Shown here in pieces: positions 9,624-17,657 of a DNA stretch of 64,000 nt. A program made the translations under genes and the position numbers. Source of the stretch: Halobaculum roseum (GTDB lineage Archaea > Halobacteriota > Halobacteria > Halobacteriales > Haloferacaceae); assembly GCF_019880245.1 (NCBI RefSeq), contig NZ_CP082286.1:558001-622000 (forward strand). The letters are read 5' to 3'. Position 1 is the first letter of the stretch. Every line of letters starts with the position of its first letter. The notes beneath the pieces are model-generated. The model was not told the origin of the DNA and did no database searches. It saw nothing but the letters and a program-made list of their open reading frames with translations.

Positions 9624-10331
9624 TTATCGTCTCGATTCGACGAATTCCCTGAGATCGGCGGCGGTGGATCCCTCGATCGGGTCGGTTCCCCACCGGAACG
9701 CCGGGAGCGTCTCGACGCCGCTGTCGCGGCCGAGTTGTCGGTCGGAGAACGTCTGATTCCGCCGCCGTCGCGTCCGTGCGGCCTCGACCACCGCGTCGCC
9801 GTCGACGCCCACGTCTCCGGCGAGGTCTCGGAGTAGGTCGAACGAGTACTCCGGCGCCGCCTCGACGAGCGCCTCGTGGAACGCCCACGCGTCGGCGCGG
9901 GTGCCCCGGGCGCGAACCTCGAACAGCGCGCTCGGCAGCAGCATCGACCACTCGTTGACCGGAAGCGGGAACATGAGCAGCGTCGGTCGGAACCTGTCCT
10001 CGACGAGGAGGTCCGACAGCTTTGGGAACTCCTCACGCCACCACCGGATCGACGGCTCGTGGGCGTAATCGAAGTAGACGGCGACGAGTGTGCCGCCGCC
10101 CGCGTATATCTGCTTCACGCCGGCGTAGGGGGTACGAGTTCCCTCGCGGTAGCTGAACGTCTTCGTCGCCTCGACGGTGGTGAACTCCTCCGTGTGCCAG
10201 CCGCCGTTAGGTTCGTCGCCGTCGGAGTCGCCGCGCAGCCAACCGAGGCAGCCGGACGTTCCGACGAGTGTCGCGGTGCCTGCGGCCGCGAGGAAGCGTC
10301 TGCGCGTAGGGTCAGGGTCGAGGTCCGTCAT
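9624..10331 (-). CDS. Tat-exported lipoprotein with degenerate DsbA/thioredoxin-like fold
   Basis: A 235-residue protein starting with a twin-arginine signal (RRRFLAAAG, residues 10-18) and a lipobox (TSGC) with Cys28 as the likely lipid anchor, so it should sit on the outer face of the cytoplasmic membrane. The mature part has the order of a DsbA-like thioredoxin fold: strand TLVAVYFDY, helix with WWREEFPKLSDLL, an inserted helical domain and the cis-proline loop VETLPAFRW. Where a CxxC should follow the first strand there is AHEPSIRW, so the redox cysteines are absent. It overlaps the upstream CAP-domain gene by four bases (ATGA), indicating one operon. Confidence 0.7.
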   Translation of the reverse strand: MTDLDPDPTRRRFLAAAGTATLVGTSGCLGWLRGDSDGDEPNGGWHTEEFTTVEATKTFSYREGTRTPYAGVKQIYAGGGTLVAVYFDYAHEPSIRWWREEFPKLSDLLVEDRFRPTLLMFPLPVNEWSMLLPSALFEVRARGTRADAWAFHEALVEAAPEYSFDLLRDLAGDVGVDGDAVVEAARTRRRRNQTFSDRQLGRDSGVETLPAFRWGTDPIEGSTAADLREFVESRR

Positions 10332-10993
10332 GGTTCGGTTTCCTCCCCCGGGTTAGCGTCGCAGAAATTCACTGTGGCGTACGTTCGCCCGTCCTCGGCG
10401 ATGTATATCCCGACCCCGATGGTGTCGTGACTCGGGAGGAGCATCCCCGTGTTGTGTTCTGGGGACCGAATGAATCCACGAAGGATGACCTCTGCAAGCT
10501 CCTCCTCGGTTTGCGTATAACTTCTGTTCCAGAAGACCCCCCTGAGGTTTTCGCCACCGCCACCACAGGCATAACTGCTTGCTTGGACACGGTCGGAGAA
10601 CGTCTCACCATCGGGATTGGTATGGTTGAAGAAGTCCCGCGTGGCCATGTCATAAGAGTGATGGCGAGCGATACGGGCAAGTCGGGGGTCAGAGACTAAT
10701 GTGCTAACATCGTTGTTGTGTCTATGATCGTCTATTTTCAACTTCAATATCTCTTCTGCTAATGACACATTAACATCATCTCGCGGCGTTTTATTCTCCA
10801 ACGGAACTGGAGTATCAACTTCATCATCCGCCTGATGATGACCAAATTTCGCTGTTTCCGGATTGGAGTCTTCTATTTCTACTGGCTCTTGGCTATGGAC
10901 GACCGGCTCGGGATTCGAACCGACGGAGGAGAGACATCCAGCTAACGAGATCATCGCGACAAGTGTGAGTGCAATCGTGAATCTCCTACTCAT
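10328..10993 (-). CDS. CAP (SCP/PR1)-domain lipoprotein
   Basis: A 221-residue secreted protein with a Sec-type signal and lipobox LAGC (Cys20). After an acidic linker, residues 75-215 form a CAP domain. The cavity residues expected of the family are present: His124 (FFNHTNPDG), Glu148 (GGGENL), and Glu179 with His180 (SPEHNTGML), and the fold closes with YATVNFCD. Microbial CAP proteins are secreted and mostly of unknown activity; some bind lipids or act as proteases. Base composition across the middle of the gene is clearly A/T-richer than neighbouring core genes, suggesting later acquisition. It ends in a four-base overlap with the DsbA-like lipoprotein gene. Confidence 0.85.
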   Translation of the reverse strand: MSRRFTIALTLVAMISLAGCLSSVGSNPEPVVHSQEPVEIEDSNPETAKFGHHQADDEVDTPVPLENKTPRDDVNVSLAEEILKLKIDDHRHNNDVSTLVSDPRLARIARHHSYDMATRDFFNHTNPDGETFSDRVQASSYACGGGGENLRGVFWNRSYTQTEEELAEVILRGFIRSPEHNTGMLLPSHDTIGVGIYIAEDGRTYATVNFCDANPGEETEP

Positions 10994-11088
10994 TGTACCA
11001 ACCTCGAGCGGAACAAACCGGTTTGAAGGGTCGAGATTGCCATAATATCAGTGATAATTTATTGTATATGTATGTTCGTAATTAGTCG

Positions 11089-13809
11089 TCAGCACATGAC
11101 GGAATCGTGGTTGCTCTCCTCAGATCCACACCGAACTTCAACAGTCCGGAGAGTCCCCGAAATATACGAACCAGTCTCGGGCTTCTTGAGTGAGTACTCC
11201 TGTCTCACGGTACTTCCTTCACGTTCCCACAACCATTCGGTCCAGGATTCCGTTTCCGCGAAGGTCTCCGTGGTAACGGTGAACTCGCGCTCGCTCGCGT
11301 ACTCGTGGTAGTGAACTGTCCGGGTCCGTTCGACCTCGGTCTTGTACAGGTAGTCGGTGTCGTAGTACGTGTAGCCGCTGTGGTCGTGGCCGGTGTACCA
11401 GACATCGGTGTCGTATCTCCAGTTGGAGCACTCGCGTGAGAACCCGCCGTACGGGCTCGGATCGAGGTCCCAGTTCGTACACGTTCTCGTGGTCCGGGTG
11501 TGTCGCTCGCGGTCGTGATTATGTCCGTCGCCGACGACGACCCGATCAGTTCTGGTTTCGCCAGTGTAACTCCACCCCGGGCGCTGGAACTTGCTCGAAA
11601 GCCACTGGTATTTGTCCTCGTAGTACGTCCGTTCCTCGGTCCGAACGTTCCGTTCCACGAGCTGCCAGTCGTCTCCTGCCCCGTCCGGGTCCGACTGCCT
11701 GACGCGAGTGATCCGGCGCGATCGCTGCTCAACGCTCGTCCCCGTCGATACCCAGTTGTCCCCGAGCATCGACGGTCGTCCCGCGTCTGCCCTCACAGAT
11801 ACCGTTCGTCCAGTGCGAAATGTTCCGGAGTCATGGACAGATCGCTTCTGCCACCTGTCTCCTTTGGGGCTATCCTCTGATACGACCTGAGTTATTGTAC
11901 TCCCCAAAATATCGTACCAGTACTCCGTGTAGGTCTTCGGTCGAACGTTGATGTCGACGGTTTTCAACGCTTCACCGTTCGGGCCTTGTGTCGAGATAAG
12001 TCTCGCCTTGTACGTTCCAGGGTCGTCGTAGGTGTGAGCGATTGCGACGTTCCGCAGTGACGAGGTTCCCGACCCGCGTGCAGCACTCCCGTCACCGAAG
12101 GCTAGACGGTAGTTCTGGTTCGATCCGACGATGAACTCGACCTGATCGCCGGGTTCGACCTCCAAGCTGTTTTTTCTCGCTGACTCGCCCGACTTCATCG
12201 CATAGAACACGATGTGGTCGTGAGTCTGTACTGAGTGAACCCGGCTAATCCACTTCTGTTCGTCCCTATCGCCGTCCGCGTCGACCGCCGAGAGTGAAAC
12301 CTCTCTCGTGACCTTGCCACCGTGTTCGGAGACGAACATATGACGGATCCCGGTGTCGCGGGTGCCCGAGAATCGGCCGAGCGTATCGACGACGACGGCC
12401 CGATTCGTGTCGTTCACCCGCCATGTCGCGCGAACGATCTTCGGTTCTTCATGTGTGACCGTCGCTAGAAATTCGTAGGTGCCGAGCTCTACGGAGTCCG
12501 TTTCCGATGTCTGTTTCGTGTCGTCAGTGACGTATCTCGACGAGATTTCCGAGATATAGGGCACGGCCTCTCCGGTCCCGAAACTCGTCTGTGTCTCCAC
12601 GTTCGTCTCCTTCACCGCGGTCACGGTGTTCCCCTCGTCGTCCGTAACCGTCGCCGAGACTTCCACCGTGTCCCCAAGCATCCCGTCGATCCCGACGTGG
12701 TTCACGTACCGATCCGACTCCCGCTCAAGCTGGGTCTGTGGAGGACCCCAACTGATCGTCAGCTCCCCGCCGTCCGGATCGTACGCCTCCAGCGTGTACT
12801 CCTGTGTGCTCCCCATCGGCGCGGTGTCGGGGCCGTCTATCGAGACCACCGGCGGCCCCTCGTCGTACACTTCGACGGTCTTCGTCGCGGTCGCTCGCGC
12901 CCCGTCGTCGTCAACGGCAACGCCTCGCAGCGTGTACGTCCCCGTATCCGTGAACGTGCGCTCGAGGGTCGCGCCCCTCTCGGAGTGATCGGGCCACAGT
13001 CGTCGAACCACGGTTCCGTCCGGGTCGCTCGCCCGGAGCACGAACGTCGCCTCGTGGCCGGACGCGACGCGGTCCGGGCCCGCAATGCGGGCGGTCGGTT
13101 CCTCGTTGTCCGACCCGGAACTCGTGGATCCGGTGTCGCCGTCCGGCGCGAGCACGCGCACCGACTTCCGGACCGTCGCCGTCGCGCCGTCGTCGTCCGT
13201 GACGCGGACGCTGAACGCGAACGTCTCGCCCGCCGGAAGATCGACGGTGCGGTCGACCTCGCGGGTCGACTGCCCGTCCGACCAGGCGTAGGAGGCGATC
13301 TCCCCGTCGGGGTCGTACACGTCGGCCGTGAACGTCGCCGTCTCGCCGCGGACCACGCTGTCCGGCCCCTCGATGTCCCCTGTCGGCGGTTCGTTCGGCT
13401 GCGGGGTCGATTCTCCCGACTCGGCGTCGGACGGCTCCTCGTCCGGGGCGGCCACGTCGACGTACAGCGTGTCGCTCCGCTCGACGCCGTGGTCGTCGGT
13501 CACGGTCAGCGTGACCTCGTATCTGCCGACGGTCGACGCGGTGAACGTCGTCGAGACCGCCGTCGGATCGCTCGGCTCGATCTCCCGGCCGTCGGGAGTT
13601 CGGATCGACCACTCGTGGGCGACGAGCTCCCCGTCGGGGTCGAGCGAGCCGCCGCCGTCCAGCCACACTACGGTGCCGCGCTCGACGTGTTGATCGAGAC
13701 CGGCGTCGGCGAGCGGCGGATCGTTTTCCGCCGCATCGTGCGCGGCGACCGACGCGGGAACGGCCGCCACGACGAGGATCGCCGCGACGGCCAGGGAAGC
13801 GCATCTCAT
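11089..13809 (-). CDS. Large secreted multi-PKD-domain protein
   Basis: A 906-residue protein with a Sec signal peptide (MRCASLAVAAILVVAAVPAS, cleavage near VAA-HD). Four PKD-like beta-sandwich domains follow, about residues 32-119, 142-221, 238-316 and 320-405, each with the DPDG and VTDD signatures. A further PKD-like unit lies near 555-655 (LAFGDGSAARGSG, YDDPGTYKARLIS). The last 250 residues are strikingly rich in Tyr, Trp, Thr and Arg, with alternating charged and aromatic residues, four cysteines and no anchoring motif. I expect a cell-surface adhesin or structural protein. The 3' half of the gene is A/T-richer than the PKD-coding 5' half. It lies upstream of the CAP lipoprotein on the same strand. 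Confidence 0.85.
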   Translation of the reverse strand: MRCASLAVAAILVVAAVPASVAAHDAAENDPPLADAGLDQHVERGTVVWLDGGGSLDPDGELVAHEWSIRTPDGREIEPSDPTAVSTTFTASTVGRYEVTLTVTDDHGVERSDTLYVDVAAPDEEPSDAESGESTPQPNEPPTGDIEGPDSVVRGETATFTADVYDPDGEIASYAWSDGQSTREVDRTVDLPAGETFAFSVRVTDDDGATATVRKSVRVLAPDGDTGSTSSGSDNEEPTARIAGPDRVASGHEATFVLRASDPDGTVVRRLWPDHSERGATLERTFTDTGTYTLRGVAVDDDGARATATKTVEVYDEGPPVVSIDGPDTAPMGSTQEYTLEAYDPDGGELTISWGPPQTQLERESDRYVNHVGIDGMLGDTVEVSATVTDDEGNTVTAVKETNVETQTSFGTGEAVPYISEISSRYVTDDTKQTSETDSVELGTYEFLATVTHEEPKIVRATWRVNDTNRAVVVDTLGRFSGTRDTGIRHMFVSEHGGKVTREVSLSAVDADGDRDEQKWISRVHSVQTHDHIVFYAMKSGESARKNSLEVEPGDQVEFIVGSNQNYRLAFGDGSAARGSGTSSLRNVAIAHTYDDPGTYKARLISTQGPNGEALKTVDINVRPKTYTEYWYDILGSTITQVVSEDSPKGDRWQKRSVHDSGTFRTGRTVSVRADAGRPSMLGDNWVSTGTSVEQRSRRITRVRQSDPDGAGDDWQLVERNVRTEERTYYEDKYQWLSSKFQRPGWSYTGETRTDRVVVGDGHNHDRERHTRTTRTCTNWDLDPSPYGGFSRECSNWRYDTDVWYTGHDHSGYTYYDTDYLYKTEVERTRTVHYHEYASEREFTVTTETFAETESWTEWLWEREGSTVRQEYSLKKPETGSYISGTLRTVEVRCGSEESNHDSVMC

Positions 13810-14127
13810 ACTCTCTGTCCGAGATGCCGCGCTATCTGTTATAAGATTTTAGAACTCAAGCGAAAAATTATGGTTCCGAAACGAGAGTCTCAGATCCCGG
13901 AGCGTGTCGATCTACCGAGCTGTGGGCCGACCGTCACCGATATCGTGATCGCCGCGTGTCATTTGGTGAACCGACACCGGTTCCGGTCGGACTGGGCAGC
14001 CGATCACTCGTCGGCGGGGTCGATCCCCGAAACCCTCACGATCGACCCTTTGCGAACCCATAGCAAGGCATTTTACGTGGGCAAGACAACCGTCAAATAC
14101 TGCCCATCGGAGGGCCGATCAGTACCT
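13810..14127. other. Divergent intergenic region upstream of porA and the PKD gene
   Basis: 318 bases with no convincing gene. The left end is A/T-rich (around TTATAAGATTTTAG) and can hold the leftward promoter of the PKD gene. On the right, a CAAATAC box about 30 bases before the porA ATG can serve as its TATA element. The middle part resembles no coding frame. Confidence 0.5.
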
Positions 14128-16020
14128 ATGTCAGCCGACGAACTCATCTGGCGGATCGCTGGCGGGTCGGGGGACGGTATCGCCTCGACCAGTCAGAACT
14201 TCGCCAAGGCCCTGATGCGGTCGGGGCTGCACGTCTTCACGCATCGTCACTACCCCTCGCGCATCCGGGGCGGCCACACCTACGTCGAGGTACGCGCCTC
14301 CGCCGATCCCGTCAAGTCGCGGGGCGACGGCTACAACTTCCTGCTGGCGCTCGGCGACTCGTTCGCCCGCAACCCGCAGGACGAGGCCTACTACGGGAAC
14401 GAGGAGGCCAAGCCGCTCGCGGAGAACCTCGACGAGCTCCGCGAGGGCGGGGTCATCGTCTACGACTCCGGGCTGCTCGACCCCTCGGAGGTTCCGAACT
14501 TCGAGGAGCGCGTCGAGGAGAACGACTGGCACGTGTACGACATCGACCTCCGGTCGCTCGCGCGCGAGCAGGGCCGGGAGGTCATGCGCAACACCGCCGG
14601 CGTCGGCGTCACCTGCGCCATCACCGGGATCCCCCTCGAGGCCATCGAGGAGCTGATGCGCGACGCGATGCCCGAGAAGATCCTCGAGCCGAACCTCGAG
14701 ATCATGCAGACGGGCTACGACCTCGTGCACGAGGAGTACGATGTCGACGCCCCCGACGTGTCCGTCCCCTCGGGCGACCACGACGAGGAGCAGGTGCTCA
14801 TGTCCGGCTCCGACGCCATCGCCTACGGCGCCATCGACGAGGGCTGCCGGTTCATCGCCGGTTACCCCATGACGCCGTGGACCGAGGTGTTCACCATCAT
14901 GAGCCAGAACCTGCCCGAACTGGGCGGGATCTCCGAGCAGGTCGAGGACGAGATCGCCGCGGCCGCGCTCGCCATCGGCGCCTCCCACATGGGCGTCAAG
15001 GCGATGTCCGGCTCCTCCGGCGGCGGCTTCGCCCTGATGGGCGAGCCGCTCGGCCTCGCGGAGATGACCGAGACGCCGCTGGTGCTCATCGAGGCCATGC
15101 GCGCCGGTCCCTCGACGGGGATGCCGACGAAGCCGGAGCAGGCCGACCTGGAGCACGTCCTGTACACGTCGCAGGGCGACTCCCAGCGCGTCGTGCTCGC
15201 GCCCGGCACCGTCGCCGAGGCGTACGAGGCGTCGCGACGGGCGTTCCAGCTCGCCTACGAGTACCAGATCCCGACGATGATCGTCTACGACCAGAAGCTG
15301 TCGGGCGAGCTGACGAACGTTCCGGCCTCGCACTTCGACCGCGAGCCCAACGGCGACATCGGCATGACGCTCACCGAGGACGAGCTGGCCGAGCAGCCGC
15401 ACACGGCCGACGGCAAGTTCCACCGCTTCCAGCACGAGGGCGAGAACGGCGTCTCGCCGCGCTCGGTGCCCGGCCAGAAGGCCGGCCGCTACCTCGCGAC
15501 CGGCAACGAACACAACCCGGCCGGCCACATCAGCGAGGACCCGGACAACCGGGTCGCGCAGATGGACCGTCGTCAGCGCAAGCTCGACGCCATCCGCGAG
15601 GACCTCGACGGCGACGGACTGCTCGTCGAACACGGCCCCGAGGACGCCGAGTACGGCATCCTCACCTTCGGTTCCCAGCAGGGGACCGTCGAGGAGGCCG
15701 TCGACCGGCTCAACGAGAACGGCACGTCGGTGAAGGCGCTGACCGTCGCCGAACTCGCGCCGTATCCGGTCGACGCGGTTCGGTCGTTCCTCGACTCCGT
15801 CGACGAGGCGCTCGTCGTCGAGATGAACGCGTCGGCGCAGTTCCGCGGTCTGACCCAGAAGGAGCTCGGCACGCACGGGGAGATGCTCTCCTCGCTGCTG
15901 AAGTACAACGGCAACCCCTTCGAGCCCGCGGAGATCGTCGAGGGGTTCACCACGAAACTCGTCGACGGCGGGGAGCTTCCCGGCAACGAGACGAAGTTCG
16001 TGCCCGCGGCAGGTGACTGA
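14128..16020 (+). CDS. porA: 2-oxoacid:ferredoxin oxidoreductase, alpha chain (fused gamma-alpha)
   Basis: A 630-residue subunit. Residues 1-190 are the gamma-type domain (WRIAGGSGDGIASTSQNFAK, RHYPSRIRGGHTYVEVRA). From about 210 comes the pyrimidine-binding alpha domain (AYGAIDEGCRFIAGYPMTPW, SGGGFALMGEPLGLAEMTET), and the C-terminal domain contains AELAPYPVDAVRSFLDS. With the beta chain it oxidatively decarboxylates a 2-oxoacid to acyl-CoA and reduces ferredoxin. Haloarchaea carry pyruvate and 2-oxoglutarate versions with this layout; the chain lengths (about 630 and 312) and the adjacent lrp gene match what I recall of porAB in Halobacterium, so pyruvate is favoured but not proven. Confidence 0.88.
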   Translation: MSADELIWRIAGGSGDGIASTSQNFAKALMRSGLHVFTHRHYPSRIRGGHTYVEVRASADPVKSRGDGYNFLLALGDSFARNPQDEAYYGNEEAKPLAENLDELREGGVIVYDSGLLDPSEVPNFEERVEENDWHVYDIDLRSLAREQGREVMRNTAGVGVTCAITGIPLEAIEELMRDAMPEKILEPNLEIMQTGYDLVHEEYDVDAPDVSVPSGDHDEEQVLMSGSDAIAYGAIDEGCRFIAGYPMTPWTEVFTIMSQNLPELGGISEQVEDEIAAAALAIGASHMGVKAMSGSSGGGFALMGEPLGLAEMTETPLVLIEAMRAGPSTGMPTKPEQADLEHVLYTSQGDSQRVVLAPGTVAEAYEASRRAFQLAYEYQIPTMIVYDQKLSGELTNVPASHFDREPNGDIGMTLTEDELAEQPHTADGKFHRFQHEGENGVSPRSVPGQKAGRYLATGNEHNPAGHISEDPDNRVAQMDRRQRKLDAIREDLDGDGLLVEHGPEDAEYGILTFGSQQGTVEEAVDRLNENGTSVKALTVAELAPYPVDAVRSFLDSVDEALVVEMNASAQFRGLTQKELGTHGEMLSSLLKYNGNPFEPAEIVEGFTTKLVDGGELPGNETKFVPAAGD

Positions 16021-16022
16021 CA

Positions 16023-16961
16023 ATGAGCGCATTCAGTGCAATCGGCGAGGAACGCGAGATCGACCGTAACGAGTACACGCCCGAGATCGAACCGCAGCCG
16101 ACGTGGTGTCCGGGCTGTGGCGACTTCGGCGTCCTGAAGGCGCTGAAGGGCGCGCTGCCGGAGGTCGGCCGCACGCCCGAGGAGACGCTGCTGGTCACGG
16201 GGATCGGCTGTTCGGGCAAGCTGAACAGCTACCTCGACAGCTACGGCTTCCACACGATCCACGGCCGCTCGCTGCCGGTCGCCCGTGCGGCGAAGCTCGC
16301 CAACCCCGGCGTCGAGGTCGTCGCGGCCGGCGGCGACGGCGACGGCTACGGGATCGGCGGGAACCACTTCATGCACACCGCCCGGGAGAACCACGATATG
16401 ACGTATATCGTGTTCAACAACGAGATCTTCGGGCTGACGAAGGGGCAGACGTCCCCGACCAGCCCGAAGGGGCACAAATCGAAGACGCAGCCCCACGGCT
16501 CGGCGAAGACGCCGATCCGGCCCCTGTCGCTGTCGCTGACCTCGGGCGCGTCGTTCGTCGCCCGGACGGCCGCGGTCAACCCGAACCAGGCCCAGCGTAT
16601 CCTGAAGGAGGCGATGGAGCACGACGGGTTCGCACACATCGACTTCCTGACCCAGTGCCCGACGTGGAACAAGGACGCGAAGCAGTACGTCCCGTACACG
16701 GACATCAACGAGTCCGAGGACTACGACTTCGATCCGACGAACCGCGCGGACGCCCAGGAGCTGATGCGGGAGACCGAGGACAAGCTGTACGAGGGCGAGG
16801 TGCTCACCGGTGTCTACTACCGCGAGGACGACCGCCCCTCCTACCAGCAGGAGAAACAGGAGATCGGTGAGATGCCCGAGGAGCCGCTGGCGGAGCGGTA
16901 CTTCGACGGTGACTACGAGTGGGAGCGCTCGTACGACAACTTCATCGACAAGCACAAGTGA
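16023..16961 (+). CDS. porB: 2-oxoacid:ferredoxin oxidoreductase, beta chain
   Basis: A 312-residue thiamine-diphosphate subunit starting two bases after porA. Iron-sulfur cysteines are visible in WCPGCGDFG, GIGCSGKLNSY and TQCPTWN. The ThDP/magnesium motif runs from GGDGDGYGIGGNHF to IVFNNEIFGLTKGQ. The following TSPTSPKG is the loop seen in the KorB/PorB family. It transfers electrons to ferredoxin in the cytosol. Operon arrangement and translational proximity with porA make heteromeric assembly certain; which 2-oxoacid is used remains open. Confidence 0.9.
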   Translation: MSAFSAIGEEREIDRNEYTPEIEPQPTWCPGCGDFGVLKALKGALPEVGRTPEETLLVTGIGCSGKLNSYLDSYGFHTIHGRSLPVARAAKLANPGVEVVAAGGDGDGYGIGGNHFMHTARENHDMTYIVFNNEIFGLTKGQTSPTSPKGHKSKTQPHGSAKTPIRPLSLSLTSGASFVARTAAVNPNQAQRILKEAMEHDGFAHIDFLTQCPTWNKDAKQYVPYTDINESEDYDFDPTNRADAQELMRETEDKLYEGEVLTGVYYREDDRPSYQQEKQEIGEMPEEPLAERYFDGDYEWERSYDNFIDKHK

Positions 16962-17120
16962 GCTGTCGGGCGGACGCACCCGTCTGACGGCCTCGTCGTC
17001 ACGCGAATCGGCGGTCGCGGACCGCCGTCCGCTTCCGGCCGGCTCGCGGGGTTATCGTCGACACAACTACCGTTTTCTTATTCGCAAGGTATTTTTTCTG
17101 CGGGGCGAAATCATACGGCA

Positions 17121-17549
17121 ATGAGTACGTCCTCGACGGCCGACCGCATCCTCGAAGCGCTCGAGGAGGATGCCCAGGCCTCCTACGCCGAGATCGCCGA
17201 CCGCGCCGGCGTCTCGAAGCCGACGGTGCGGAAGTACATCAACAAGCTCGAAGACGAGGGCGTCATCGTCGGGTACTCCGCGGAGATCGACCCCAAGAAG
17301 CTCTCCGGGCAGACGATCGCGCTCGTCGGCATCGACGTGGACAGCGAACGCTACGTCGAGGCGACGCGGGCGCTGAAGGAACTCGACTCGGTCGTCTCGC
17401 TGTACACCTCCTCCGGCGACCACATGTTCATGGCCGAGGTCCGCGCGGCCGACGGCGAGGAACTCGGCGAGGTGATCTCCGAGGACATCGGCGGGGTCGA
17501 GGGCGTCACCGCGGCGCACCCGTCGGTGCTGCAGGAACGGCTGAAGTAG
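17121..17549 (+). CDS. lrp: Lrp/AsnC family transcriptional regulator
   Basis: A 142-residue regulator. Residues 5-60 form a winged helix (ASYAEIADRAGVSKPTVRKYINKLEDEG), and residues 66-140 an Lrp-type ligand-sensing alpha-beta sandwich (TIALVGIDVDSERY, YTSSGDHMFMAEVRA, GVTAAHPSVL). It lies 159 bases after porB on the same strand with its own T-rich promoter region. In Halobacterium salinarum an Lrp gene also neighbours porAB (recalled from memory), so control of the oxidoreductase operon in response to amino acids is plausible but not visible here. Confidence 0.9.
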   Translation: MSTSSTADRILEALEEDAQASYAEIADRAGVSKPTVRKYINKLEDEGVIVGYSAEIDPKKLSGQTIALVGIDVDSERYVEATRALKELDSVVSLYTSSGDHMFMAEVRAADGEELGEVISEDIGGVEGVTAAHPSVLQERLK

Positions 17550-17657
17550 CAGACTGGACGGCTGGCGGGACAGTCGGCGGGGACGCTTCGACAGTCTGGC
17601 TTCACTTTCACCGCGGGTGGCGACGGTTTTTGAGGGTTCGGGGACTCACCGACTCGT

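Noticed and set aside
13810-14127. A small rightward gene between the PKD protein and porA
   Set aside because: The open stretch in frame with porA upstream of its ATG has no family similarity and the CAAATAC box supports the shorter start.
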